Shown: positions 8,583-17,308, counted from the first letter of the stretch. The stretch is 64,000 bases of DNA from Clostridium neonatale (GCF_001458595.1 NZ_LN890328.1:2546115-2610114), one strand, 5' to 3'. Program-made: numbers and translations. Notes: a model not told the origin generated them from the sequence alone.

Positions 8583-9200
8583 AATTATTTCCTCCTAATA
8601 AATTCTTATATTCTCTACAGCTCCTTTATTTTACACTTATATAAATATATCTAGTTTGATTTTTCAATGCTTATATAAGTCCTCATAAGCATAAATCCTT
8701 TTCAAATCGTCATTTGTAAAATTTTTATTATTTTTCTATATTTGTATTATAATCGTTTTCTTTTAAAAGGTCAACGTTTAAAATACATTTTTCTAAACTA
8801 TTTTAGCTTTTTTTAAATTAATCCCTAAAACTTACCATTTAGTATCATATAGCGATTTTTTAAAGCTTAATTCTTTTTATACTTATGCTAAACCAGTATA
8901 CTTCAATAAATTTCCCACCTCATATTATTCATAAAGATCTATATTCTCTAAATAATTAGTGATTTATAAATGTAATTTTTCTAGCTGTTTTATTAGTTAC
9001 TAATATCTTAATATTTCTATAAACTGTCCGCCTAGTAATATCTTCTATATATGAATTTCAAATTTTAGACCTAGACTATGGATATATAATCAGCTAATGG
9101 ACTAAATTCCAAACCACCAGCTACTGATGGAAATCATTCACTACTGCAATTAATCTTAAATACTAATCTATTTTTATCCATATCTTTTTTAATCTTTGAT
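8583..9200. other. 618-bp intergenic region with AraN-operon promoter
   Basis: Holds the promoter for the minus-strand importer operon. Two palindrome-like sites were seen: one at 8667-8692 and an AACGTT-centred site at 8771-8783. On the minus strand around 9063-9165 there is a short stretch that reads as protein with one stop inside it. It may be a decayed gene end, but I could not identify it. No intact gene was seen. Confidence 0.5.
8667..8692. promoter_or_regulatory. Candidate operator palindrome upstream of importer operon
   Basis: ATGCTTAT and ATAAGCAT form a perfect 8-bp inverted repeat with a 10-bp spacer, about 85-110 bp upstream of the binding-protein start codon. The size and symmetry suit a dimeric regulator. 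The binding protein is unknown; the nearby ArsR-type regulators are possible users. Confidence 0.35.
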
Positions 9201-10178
9201 TTATACTTCAAATTCTCTAGTATCAGGTGATGGCACTCCAAAATCAGGTGTTCCATCTTCTTTCCATTTGATAACTTCAATTCTTGCATGTCTATTAGGA
9301 TCACTTAAAGGATCTCCCTTTAATTCTGTATAGTTTCTTGAATGATAAACCAAAAGATCTTCTGTGCCATCTTCTGAAACAGTGAATCCATTATGGCCTG
9401 GACCATATTGATGATTCTCATATGAAGTTTTAAATACTGGCTGCTCAGATTTTTTCCAAGATGATGCATTCAATAAATCACTATTTTCATCTGCTGTAAG
9501 CATTCCAATGCAATAGTTTTCATCTGTTGCACTAGCTGAATAAGTCAAAAATATTTTCCCATTTTTCTTTAATATAGCAGGTCCCTCATTCACCCAGTAT
9601 AATTTTATTTCCCAATCTAATTCAGGCTTTGATAATAACACTGGTTTTGATTTTAGTGTCCATGGATTTTCCATTTCAGCTATATATATATTTGAATGAG
9701 AATTAGGCTCAGCCTCTCTATCTTCTTGTGCCCAAACATAATACAATTTGCCATTATGTTCAAATGTAGTTGCATCTAAAGAGAAAGACTCCCATCCTGT
9801 TTTTATTTGTCCTTTTTCTACCCAATTGCCTTCAAGTGGATTTTCACTATCGTTTTCAAGAACATACATATGATGATTAAAAGTAATTCCTGTGACTTCT
9901 CTATTTGGTGCTGCTGCAAAATATATATACCATTTTCCATTAATATAATGGATTTCTGGTGCCCATATTAATTCACTCATCTCACCTTCTTCATGTTTCT
10001 CCCATATTGTCGTGGTTTCTGCATCTTGTAATTCAGCTATAGTTTTAGCTCTTCTAAGTTCTATGCTATCAAATGCTGGAACCGATGCTGTGAAATAATA
10101 GTATCCATCAATATGCTTGTATATACATGGGTCAGCTCTTTGAATAACTATTGGATTGTTATATTTATTTTTTGACAT
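9201..10178 (-). CDS. GH43 alpha-L-arabinofuranosidase/exo-arabinanase, cytoplasmic
   Basis: 325 residues with no signal peptide. GH43 triad: D16 (RADPCIY), D135 (SLDATTF) and E198 (WVNEGPAIL). It is a compact single-domain propeller like exo-1,5-alpha-L-arabinofuranosidases, without the C-terminal barrel seen in the arabinanase at 3877-5202. ATG 10178 was chosen over an ATG 17 codons upstream because GAGGAGG sits 8 nt before it and the homologous fold starts right after (NNPIVIQRADP). It is a single gene facing the importer operon. It probably removes terminal arabinose from imported oligomers. A beta-xylosidase role, known in the same family, remains possible. Confidence 0.85.
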   Translation of the reverse strand: MSKNKYNNPIVIQRADPCIYKHIDGYYYFTASVPAFDSIELRRAKTIAELQDAETTTIWEKHEEGEMSELIWAPEIHYINGKWYIYFAAAPNREVTGITFNHHMYVLENDSENPLEGNWVEKGQIKTGWESFSLDATTFEHNGKLYYVWAQEDREAEPNSHSNIYIAEMENPWTLKSKPVLLSKPELDWEIKLYWVNEGPAILKKNGKIFLTYSASATDENYCIGMLTADENSDLLNASSWKKSEQPVFKTSYENHQYGPGHNGFTVSEDGTEDLLVYHSRNYTELKGDPLSDPNRHARIEVIKWKEDGTPDFGVPSPDTREFEV

Positions 10179-10507
10179 AATGTAAACCTCCTCTTGTTGT
10201 TTAATAAATATCATAATTATATTTAACATTATATAAAATAATTTAGTTTAATATATATAATACTTAAATAAATCATTTTCTATTTAGATTATAGTACGTA
10301 TATATACCTTTTTCAATACTTTATTTTAAATATATTTAAAATCATTTATACTTTTATAAATATTTATTAGCTCAGTATAACTTTTTCCTCAAATATTTAT
10401 AACTTAAATTTATTCCACTATAAAGTAATATCTATTGTTATATTTCTCATTTGTATATATTCTATTTTTATTTTTAATAACTATATAAATAAGTTATGTA
10501 TTAATGC

Positions 10508-10612
10508 TCAACACTAAAATGTGCTTTTGAAAGAATTAAGATGTTAATGCATGTTTATTACATTCTAAAAAAATTCTTGCTTAATATTGTCAAATACAGT
10601 TTTTAGTGTTGA
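10508..10612. repeat. Small foldback element with 12-bp inverted ends
   Basis: TCAACACTAAAA at 10508-10519 is matched by its exact complement at 10601-10612, enclosing ~80 bp with further partial self-complementarity. No reading frame lies inside. It could be a miniature mobile element or a long structured RNA. It lies in the ~550-bp region upstream of the GH43 gene, which otherwise holds only AT-rich sequence and the terminator at 10670-10698. Confidence 0.45.
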
Positions 10613-10669
10613 TCCTATATTAATAAGCCTTATATCATTAATTTTAAAAATATATAAAGCAAAAATAGC

Positions 10670-10698
10670 AAAAAGGATTCTTTCACTGAATCCTTTTT
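10670..10698. terminator. Terminator after GH51 operon
   Basis: AAAAAGGATTC / GAATCCTTTTT with a 7-nt loop, just beyond the stop of the small DUF6171-like gene. It can act on both strands. Confidence 0.85.
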
Positions 10699-10728
10699 GC
10701 CACTCTTTAAATAAATATTAAATTACCA

Positions 10729-10983
10729 TTACCACTTCTTTTCAATGTCAGGACAGTAGTTATTTTTTACGGCTGCTCGCATCTCAACAAAACATCCACA
10801 AATCCTACACATTCCATTAATAAGATTATCACACTTCATACATAAATCTAATCTATTTTTATATTCAATTTCATCTGTCTTTATATAATTATCTATACCT
10901 TTAATGTATTCCTGCATGTTTCTATATTCATCTTCTTCAAATATTGAATCAAGCAGACACCTTCTACAAATTCTGTTTTCCAT
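10729..10983 (-). CDS. Small Cys-rich protein (DUF6171-like)
   Basis: 84 residues with eight cysteines in pairs: CRRC near the N-terminus, CMKC, CRIC followed by GCF, and a final NYCP. The spacing suggests one or two zinc ribbons or knuckles. It resembles the short clostridial DUF6171 proteins, whose function is unknown. The start lies 4 bp after the GH51 stop and I see no independent ribosome site, so translation is probably coupled to GH51. A terminator follows it. Confidence 0.65.
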   Translation of the reverse strand: MENRICRRCLLDSIFEEDEYRNMQEYIKGIDNYIKTDEIEYKNRLDLCMKCDNLINGMCRICGCFVEMRAAVKNNYCPDIEKKW

Positions 10984-10987
10984 ATTA

Positions 10988-12463
10988 TTATTCTACAATT
11001 ATACTTAACACACTGCATGCTGGTATAGTAAAGTTTAAGCCTTTATCTGTAACTTTATAATCATTAAATTCTTCTGGCTTAACCTTATCAGGTTCAGCAA
11101 ATGTATTGTATGCACCCATTTCATTTGTTAAAATTGTAGCACTAACAGCTTTAATTTCTTTGTCAACTATTATTCCTTCAATATCATAAGAATCAGTAAT
11201 AGATAAATTATTCACTGTAATTATAACTCTGCCATCTTTATCAATAGAAACAGATTCATGTAAATTAGGAACTTTATTCTCCTCTTCAACACCTATCATT
11301 TCATTTTCTATATAACTTTCAAGTAAAGTTGCTTCTTGATGATACTTATACATATTAAATACATGATAAGTAGGTGTTAATATCATTTTTTCGCCTTCAG
11401 TTAATATAACTGATTGTAACACATTAACAACTTGTGCTAAGTTAGCCATTTTGACTCTATCTGAATGTTTATTAAATATATTTAGATTAATACCTGCAAT
11501 TAAAGCATCTCTCATTGTGTTTTGTTGATATAAGAATCCTGGATTAGTTCCTGGTTCAACATCATACCATCCACCCCATTCATCAATTATTAAATCAACT
11601 CTTTTTTCTCGATCATATCTATTCATAATATCAATATGATTATTTATTAGATTTTCTATCTCTAATGTTTTCTTCATGCTTATATACCATGTTTTTTCAT
11701 CAAATCCTGTTGCTGGTCCTTTATTAAGCCATCCACCTGGATGAGTATAATAATGAAGAGTTAATGCATCCATGAAGTTAGCCGCAACTTTCATAACACC
11801 TTCTGTCCAATTATAATCATCTACATTTGGACCACAAGCAATTTTATAAAGTTTATTTTCTCCATAATTTCTGCAGTATGTTTGATATCTTCTATACATA
11901 TTCCCATAGAATTCTGGCGTCATATTACCACCACAGCCCCAATTTTCATTACCAACTCCAAAATATTTCACTTTCCATGGTTTAGCTTGTCCATTTTGTT
12001 TTCTTAATTCAGCCATTGGAGATATTCCATCAAAAGTTAAATATTCAACCCATTCAGACATTTCTTGTACTGTTCCACTTCCAACATTACCATTTATATA
12101 TGGTTCACATTCAAGCTGTCTGCATAATTCCATAAATTCATGAGTTCCAAAGCTATTATCTTCTACAACTCCACCCCAATGTGTATTAACCATTCTCTTT
12201 CTATTTTCTTTAGGTCCAATACCATCTTTCCAATGATATTCATCTGCAAAACATCCGCCTGGCCATCTAAGTACTGGTATCTTTATTTCTCTTAATGCTT
12301 CTACAACATCAGTACGCATACCGTTTACATTAGGTATCTTAGAATTTTCTCCTACATAAATCCCTTCATATATACATCTTCCTAAATGTTCTGAAAAATG
12401 CCCGTAAATTTCTTTATTTATCTTGCTTTTTTTATCATGTGTATTAACTACTAATTTTTTCAT
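10988..12463 (-). CDS. GH51 alpha-L-arabinofuranosidase
   Basis: 491 residues, no signal peptide, cytoplasmic. A retaining GH51 barrel with acid/base E173 (GVGNENWG) and nucleophile E295 (LIIDEWGGWY). The N-terminal GHFSEHLGRCIYEGIY segment is typical of the family, and a C-terminal beta-sandwich follows. Length matches bacterial AbfA enzymes. It releases terminal arabinose from arabinan or arabinoxylan oligomers. The start has AGGAGGAGT seven bases upstream. It is transcribed divergently from the ArsR-type regulator at 12775, which makes that protein its likely regulator, and is followed by the small Cys-rich gene in the same unit. Confidence 0.92.
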   Translation of the reverse strand: MKKLVVNTHDKKSKINKEIYGHFSEHLGRCIYEGIYVGENSKIPNVNGMRTDVVEALREIKIPVLRWPGGCFADEYHWKDGIGPKENRKRMVNTHWGGVVEDNSFGTHEFMELCRQLECEPYINGNVGSGTVQEMSEWVEYLTFDGISPMAELRKQNGQAKPWKVKYFGVGNENWGCGGNMTPEFYGNMYRRYQTYCRNYGENKLYKIACGPNVDDYNWTEGVMKVAANFMDALTLHYYTHPGGWLNKGPATGFDEKTWYISMKKTLEIENLINNHIDIMNRYDREKRVDLIIDEWGGWYDVEPGTNPGFLYQQNTMRDALIAGINLNIFNKHSDRVKMANLAQVVNVLQSVILTEGEKMILTPTYHVFNMYKYHQEATLLESYIENEMIGVEEENKVPNLHESVSIDKDGRVIITVNNLSITDSYDIEGIIVDKEIKAVSATILTNEMGAYNTFAEPDKVKPEEFNDYKVTDKGLNFTIPACSVLSIIVE

Positions 12464-12630
12464 AATGACTCCTCCTAAATTTATTTAAGTAAAAACTTTA
12501 ATATTAAAGTAATCATTTAATATTTATCTTAAATATACTATACTATTTTAAAGTGGTCAATAATTATTTTATATAATAATAAAATAATTTATATAATATT
12601 CTACTATTGATAGTGTTTACATAAATTTTA

Positions 12631-12653
12631 ATATTTGATATAATCTCAAATAT
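12631..12653. promoter_or_regulatory. Candidate operator between GH51 and ArsR-type regulator
   Basis: ATATTTGA and TCAAATAT form a perfect 8-bp inverted repeat with a 7-bp spacer in the 311-bp divergent promoter region. It lies 168 bp from the GH51 start and 122 bp from the regulator start. A natural site for autoregulation and for control of GH51, but untested. Confidence 0.4.
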
Positions 12654-12774
12654 CATATCTATAACACGTACAGTTGCATTTTATATGATTAAAATATTTT
12701 TATAATAATCTGTGTTATAATAATCTTATATCAATCTTTTATAGTATTTATATTTTAATAGGAGATAAAATATT

Positions 12775-13707
12775 ATGTTACATTTTAACTCAATGAATGA
12801 AGCTAGTGAAATCTTCAAAGCACTTAGTGCACCAATGCGCTTAAGAATAATGGAACTAATATATGAAGATGATAATAAAAGCTTAAATGATATAGCTAAT
12901 ATTCTTAAATTAACCAATAGTGCTATATCATTACACATAAAAAAATTAGAAGAAGTTGGCTTAATAGAAATACACACCACACCTGGAAGACGTGGTTCAA
13001 TGAAAATATGCAAACCACTTCACGATATGATGATAATTGATCTAAAACCCAAAAAATTAAATTTAAAATCTTATATTGATGAAATAGATATTGGCTACTA
13101 TTCTACATGCCAAGTAACCCCTACCTGTGGAATAGCCACAAGCAAAAAAATAATAGGTGAATTCGATGATCCTCGCTATTTTCTGTTCCCAGATCATTTT
13201 CAAGCATCAATATTGTGGTTTAGTACAGGATTTATAGAATATAATTTGCCTAATCATTTATTAGCTGGCCAAAAACTTACTGAACTACAACTATCTTTCG
13301 AAATATCTTCTGAAAGTCCTGGATTTAATGAAAATTATCCATCCGATATACATTTTTCTATAAATAACATAAGCCTTGGATATTGGATCAGCCCTGGGGA
13401 TTTCGGATCTAGACCTGGACGATTTACTCCACATTGGTGGCCAAAAATCTGTAACCAATATGGACGTCTAAAAACCTTAAGCATCAATAAGAATGGTACC
13501 TTCATTGATGGTGGTTTTAAAATTTCAGACATTAAAATACATGAATTAAACATAGATTATACAACTCCAATAACTTTTAAATTTTCCGTTCCTAGCACAA
13601 CAAAAAACGCAGGAGGATTTACTATATTCGGAAAAGATTTTGGTGATTATAATCAATCAATAAAAATGCAAATGTTCTATGAAACAGAGCTTGCAGATGA
13701 AAAGTAA
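12775..13707 (+). CDS. ArsR-type regulator with large conserved C-terminal domain (paralogue 2)
   Basis: 310 residues with the same plan as the protein at 2925-3830. Winged helix: IFKALSAPMRLRIMELIYED, then LTNSAISLHIKKLEEVGLI. A ~210-residue domain follows, carrying TPTCGIAT, ILWFSTGFIEY, PSDIHFSINNI, WISPGDFG, GGFTIFGKDFG and DYNQ. The start has AGGAGAT about 9 nt upstream. It is divergent from GH51 and convergent with a secreted GH43, so both flanks encode arabinose-releasing enzymes. The C-terminal domain is likely an arabinoside sensor or dimerisation module. That is inference; I know of no described family for it. Its last codons overlap the terminator stem. Confidence 0.75.
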   Translation: MLHFNSMNEASEIFKALSAPMRLRIMELIYEDDNKSLNDIANILKLTNSAISLHIKKLEEVGLIEIHTTPGRRGSMKICKPLHDMMIIDLKPKKLNLKSYIDEIDIGYYSTCQVTPTCGIATSKKIIGEFDDPRYFLFPDHFQASILWFSTGFIEYNLPNHLLAGQKLTELQLSFEISSESPGFNENYPSDIHFSINNISLGYWISPGDFGSRPGRFTPHWWPKICNQYGRLKTLSINKNGTFIDGGFKISDIKIHELNIDYTTPITFKFSVPSTTKNAGGFTIFGKDFGDYNQSIKMQMFYETELADEK

Positions 13708-13729
13708 AAAATTCATCTGCAAGCTCTGT
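13684..13729. terminator. Bidirectional terminator overlapping the regulator's 3' end
   Basis: A perfect 18-bp inverted repeat, ACAGAGCTTGCAGATGAA and its complement, with a 10-nt loop. The left arm is inside the coding region and encodes the regulator's last residues before the stop. It serves the regulator and the convergent GH43 gene. Confidence 0.85.
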
Positions 13730-13753
13730 TTTCCATTATCTATAATAGTATTT

Positions 13754-15217
13754 TTATTTTTCTTTAATTCCCCATAAAGAAACTCCATTTTCAGCGCTTG
13801 AAACTGTAAATGTCATTGTATTACATTTTCTATTTATGTCGTATTGTTCTAATACAACTCCTGTATATTCAATGTTGTCAATATTGAGTTTTATCTTATT
13901 TCCATCCGTAAATTTCCAAGTTCCTTCTACTGTTCCAGCAATTTTACCATCTCTTTTCAATTGTATATCTGTAAATTCTTTTATCTCACTTGTTATATCA
14001 TGTCCGTGATTTATAAATTTATATTTTCCTTGAACATCCTTTTTATTATAACTTCCAATTTTCTCTCCACTATATCTATATGGTGCAACAACAAACCATC
14101 CATCCTCATTTAAAAACATTTGATGAACTCTAACTTGATGCATCTCTCCTGCTTCTGGAAATCTTGTATGGAATATTAGAAAATATTGATTTTTTTCTTT
14201 ATCATAATATACAGAATTATGACCTGCAGAAACATATCCTGTTGTAGTTATATCTTCACTTAATTCTGAATCAGGATATTTAAAGTTTCCAAACAGTTTA
14301 ACTCCATAATTTGTAATAATGTCATTTTGAGCTTCTAAAAACTGTCCCTTTACGCCTTTACAATCAATCATATCATTTCCCATTGAATCATAATATGGAC
14401 CATCAGGTTTTTTTGAACGACAAATTCTCATATTATATCCTGCATCTGATGTTAATCCTCCAAATGATGTAAACAGATAATAATATCCTGTTTCCTTACT
14501 ATAAGTCACATATGCTGCTTCGATTTCTGAATGATAGCCACCTAATATCTTCTTTCCGTAAGTACCTTGCCCCTCCTTAGGTTTTCCTGTTGTAGTATCT
14601 AACTCAAGTATATATATTCCACCTGAATATGAACCATACATCATCCATAATCTTCCCTCAGCATCAAAAAATACAGCAGGATCTATAGCATTAGGGTGTA
14701 CATTAGCATCATAAGTTCCAGTTGTTCCATCTGCTTCTTCATATTTTAAAGGTTCAGATCCACTAGACTTTAATAAAATTCCTAAATCTTCATATGGTCC
14801 TTCAACACTATCTGAAACTGCATAACCTATAGCACTTTGAGGGCTGCTTCCTTCACATACACAATAATATAAATAATATCTTCCATCAGATAGTTGAATC
14901 CAGTCACTAGCCCAAAAAGTATTTGTTTTTCCCCAAGCAAGTGCTTCTCCTAATTCAGTTTTTATATTTTTAAACAATTTCTGATTGTTTACGGAATCAG
15001 ATATGCTAGTCCAATTAATTAAATCTGATGACTTGGCTTCTGCCATATGTGATCCAGTTATATAATATGTGTCGTTGCTTTTTATTATTGCTGGATCATG
15101 TACTGATACCTCATTAAAAGTTATACTTTCTGAGTTATTATTAGAGCATCCAATCATTGATACATTGCTAAAAGTTAAAGTTATAGCTAATACTGATAAT
15201 ATAATTCCTTTTTTCAT
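13754..15217 (-). CDS. GH43 endo-1,5-alpha-L-arabinanase, surface lipoprotein
   Basis: 487 residues. Signal peptide with lipobox SNVSMIGC (Cys24), so anchored on the outer face of the membrane. GH43 catalytic motifs: D41 (VHDPAII), AIDPAVFFD and EIEAAYV, with SAGHNSV providing the arabinanase His. A C-terminal beta-barrel domain follows, as in the cytoplasmic homologue at 3877-5202, but here an export signal is present. It would make the first cuts in polymeric arabinan before uptake. It is a single gene, convergent with the ArsR-type regulator at 12775. The start has AAGGAGAAT upstream. Confidence 0.88.
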   Translation of the reverse strand: MKKGIILSVLAITLTFSNVSMIGCSNNNSESITFNEVSVHDPAIIKSNDTYYITGSHMAEAKSSDLINWTSISDSVNNQKLFKNIKTELGEALAWGKTNTFWASDWIQLSDGRYYLYYCVCEGSSPQSAIGYAVSDSVEGPYEDLGILLKSSGSEPLKYEEADGTTGTYDANVHPNAIDPAVFFDAEGRLWMMYGSYSGGIYILELDTTTGKPKEGQGTYGKKILGGYHSEIEAAYVTYSKETGYYYLFTSFGGLTSDAGYNMRICRSKKPDGPYYDSMGNDMIDCKGVKGQFLEAQNDIITNYGVKLFGNFKYPDSELSEDITTTGYVSAGHNSVYYDKEKNQYFLIFHTRFPEAGEMHQVRVHQMFLNEDGWFVVAPYRYSGEKIGSYNKKDVQGKYKFINHGHDITSEIKEFTDIQLKRDGKIAGTVEGTWKFTDGNKIKLNIDNIEYTGVVLEQYDINRKCNTMTFTVSSAENGVSLWGIKEK

Positions 15218-15392
15218 CTACATTCTCCTTAATTAAATATATAATTATATTTTATATTCACTTCAATTATTTTATGTTTTTATAAAATATAATTATATAT
15301 TACTATTACTTGTAAAAGTTTTCAATATTTTAGTTAATTTTTTCTATTCTTTTCACTTACTTTATCATTGATTTATGTCTTTAAATAAAATA

Positions 15393-15430
15393 AAAGCTAT
15401 ATATGACGTAGATAAATCATATATAGCTTT
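15393..15430. terminator. Terminator beyond broken GH127 gene
   Basis: AAAGCTATATATGA / TCATATATAGCTTT, a perfect 14-bp stem with a 10-nt loop, directly past the remnant's stop codon. Confidence 0.75.
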
Positions 15431-15440
15431 ATATATTTTT

Positions 15441-15948
15441 TTAAAGTTTTTTTGATATAATTCTTACACAGAACACTCTTCCTGCAACCTTACTATATTC
15501 TTTTGATTTAAATTCTATCCTGATTATTGATTTTTCTTTAATTATCTCTTTAGGTATAGAATAAATAACATCTATCAAATAGCGAATATGGTCTATCTTC
15601 ATCTAAGCTCTCTTCTGTTATAAGTACATTATCTGCATATATATCAAATTCTCTTTTCATTGTTGTGCCATCACAAAATTCTTCCCTATCACTTCCCCAA
15701 TAAGTAACTAACAAATAATTTTCTTTATTTATATCTACTTTCATTTCATAAGAGCTGAAAGAAAATGTCCTAAAGAATGTCCACTAATTTGCTTAGACTC
15801 CCACCCTCCATACCTTGGCTTTTTAGGTTCTTTTCCTGCTGCTTCATAGCACGGAGCTAACAATCTATCTGAATCTAAATGCATTAAATATTCTTTTCCT
15901 TTTTTTTGAAGTTCTAAATATTCCATCTAATAATTGTATCTTTTCCAT
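15441..15948 (-). pseudogene. Remnant of GH127 beta-L-arabinofuranosidase (DUF1680)
   Basis: Only the ends of a ~650-residue enzyme survive. ATG 15948 with AGGAGG upstream opens MEKIQLLDGIFRTSK; a shift in the A7 run at 15901-15907 is needed to continue into KGKEYLMHLDSDRLLAP and GHSLGHFLSAL, the family N-terminus. At ~15741-15749 the sequence jumps frame straight into the family C-terminal domain (NKENYLLVTYWGSD, REFDIYAD). A third shift at ~15565 is needed to read YSIPKEIIKEKS to AGRVFCVRI and the stop at 15441. Roughly 450 residues, including the catalytic cysteine and glutamates, are missing. It is divergent from the AraC gene, its likely former regulator. Confidence 0.85.
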
Positions 15949-16113
15949 AATATCCTCCTGTGCTTTAACTTATAAAATTTCTTATACATAAAAGATATAG
16001 TGCACTATTTTAATTTTAAATTTCATTATTAATAACTTTTACAAATCAACTATATCATAGTAAAATATTGTTGTAAGTAGACTATATTAACAAAAGGTGG
16101 GTTATATTGACTA

Positions 16114-17004
16114 ATGATATATTTAGAAGCTAATATAGATAAACCAATTTTATTTTCTATGTGTGGAAATTTTACATCTGATTCTAAATGGATTCATATG
16201 AAAAGAAATTTAACTGATTATGAAATAATTATTGTAAATAAAGGGACTGTTTATATACAACAAAATGATAGTAAATATGCAGCAAAAGAAGGGGATATCC
16301 TTCTTTTCACTCCTGACTCTATTCAAAAAGGATATGATTATTCTTCTAAAGGAACAAGCTTTTACTGGCTTCATTTTTCATGCCTCAGTACCTATAATAT
16401 GATTTCTAAAAGTGAAGCTATAAATCACATATCTTTATATAATAACAATCCTTATTATTCTGGTTTATATAATAGCATTCCGATTCCAATATTCTCCAAT
16501 AATTTGAATTTAGATAGAATAAATGTTTTATTTAGACAACTACTTCATTTATCTCAGTCTAAATATTATACAAAACAAAATGTAAATTACATACTCACAT
16601 CTTTATTAATAGAAATTACAGAACAAGTTATTTTAAATTTTAGATTTACTGAAAAAGAAGATGTAACTGATAAAATTTCTGAGATTATCCAATGGATAAA
16701 TATTCACCTTAAAAATAATATTTCTTTAAAAGATGTTGCTTACGAATTTAATTTTTCTAAAGAATATTTAGCTAGATATTTTAAAAAGAAAATGGGTATG
16801 AGCATGCAAGAATATATAAATTACCTTAGAATCTCTGAAGCAAAACAACTACTTTGTAAATCGGACTTAAAAATCAAAGAAATATCTACTTCATTAGGAT
16901 TTGCAGATGATAAGTATTTTCTTAAACTATTTAAAAAATATGAGAATATAACGCCTAAACAATATAAAAATGCTTATAATAAAACTTTTATAAATAATAT
17001 TTAA
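16114..17004 (+). CDS. AraC-family transcriptional regulator
   Basis: 296 residues. The N-terminal ~140 form a cupin-like sugar-sensing domain (GTVYIQQNDSKY, KEGDILLFTPD). The C-terminal ~100 hold the two helix-turn-helix units of AraC proteins: LKDVAYEFNFSKEYLARYFK and IKEISTSLGFADDKYFLKLF. ATG 16114 follows AAAGGTGG at a rather long 13-nt spacing. It is divergent from the ruined GH127 gene, so its main target may be gone. An arabinoside inducer is inferred only from position. Confidence 0.85.
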   Translation: MIYLEANIDKPILFSMCGNFTSDSKWIHMKRNLTDYEIIIVNKGTVYIQQNDSKYAAKEGDILLFTPDSIQKGYDYSSKGTSFYWLHFSCLSTYNMISKSEAINHISLYNNNPYYSGLYNSIPIPIFSNNLNLDRINVLFRQLLHLSQSKYYTKQNVNYILTSLLIEITEQVILNFRFTEKEDVTDKISEIIQWINIHLKNNISLKDVAYEFNFSKEYLARYFKKKMGMSMQEYINYLRISEAKQLLCKSDLKIKEISTSLGFADDKYFLKLFKKYENITPKQYKNAYNKTFINNI

Positions 17005-17048
17005 TCTCTAAATCATCATATCTAATAAACATCTCAATATAAGAATAT

Positions 17049-17185
17049 AAGAATATGCTTATTTTACGGGAATTAGAAGGAATTATTATAAAGGAAACAC
17101 CTACCATATACATTCGTGGGTGTAAGCGATTCGCACCAAATACAAGATTTGGGCTCTCTGCTTAAGAATTTGCTTATTTTATGGG
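17049..17185. other. Structured intergenic segment bounded by a 22-bp direct repeat
   Basis: In the 304-bp gap after the AraC gene, a 22-bp sequence at 17049-17070 recurs at 17164-17185 with 2 differences. Between the copies are two hairpins: ACACCTAC / GTGGGTGT (17097-17123) and CCAAAT / ATTTGG (17136-17152). No reading frame was seen. It may be a relic of a small mobile element or a structured RNA. I do not recognise a known riboswitch. Confidence 0.35.
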
Positions 17186-17234
17186 TGCTTGATAGATATA
17201 TGATATATTTAAATTATTATTTTTTAATATCAAA

Positions 17235-17275
17235 TACCCCTAATTTTCAGATATGCATCTAAAAAATCAGGGGTT
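17235..17275. terminator. Terminator between AraC and carboxynorspermidine decarboxylase
   Basis: ACCCCTAATTTT pairs with AAAATCAGGGGT (one mismatch), with T- and A-rich flanks. It sits between convergent genes. Confidence 0.7.
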
Positions 17276-17308
17276 ATAGAAATAGAATTACTAGTTTAGA
17301 TTTTATTT

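Noticed and set aside
9063..9165. Minus-strand protein-like stretch past the GH43 gene
   Set aside because: Interrupted by a stop and too short to identify; noted only as a possible relic.
17086..17185. Riboswitch for the polyamine genes
   Set aside because: It lies downstream of nspC, not in the leader of any polyamine gene, and matches no riboswitch core that I can recognise.
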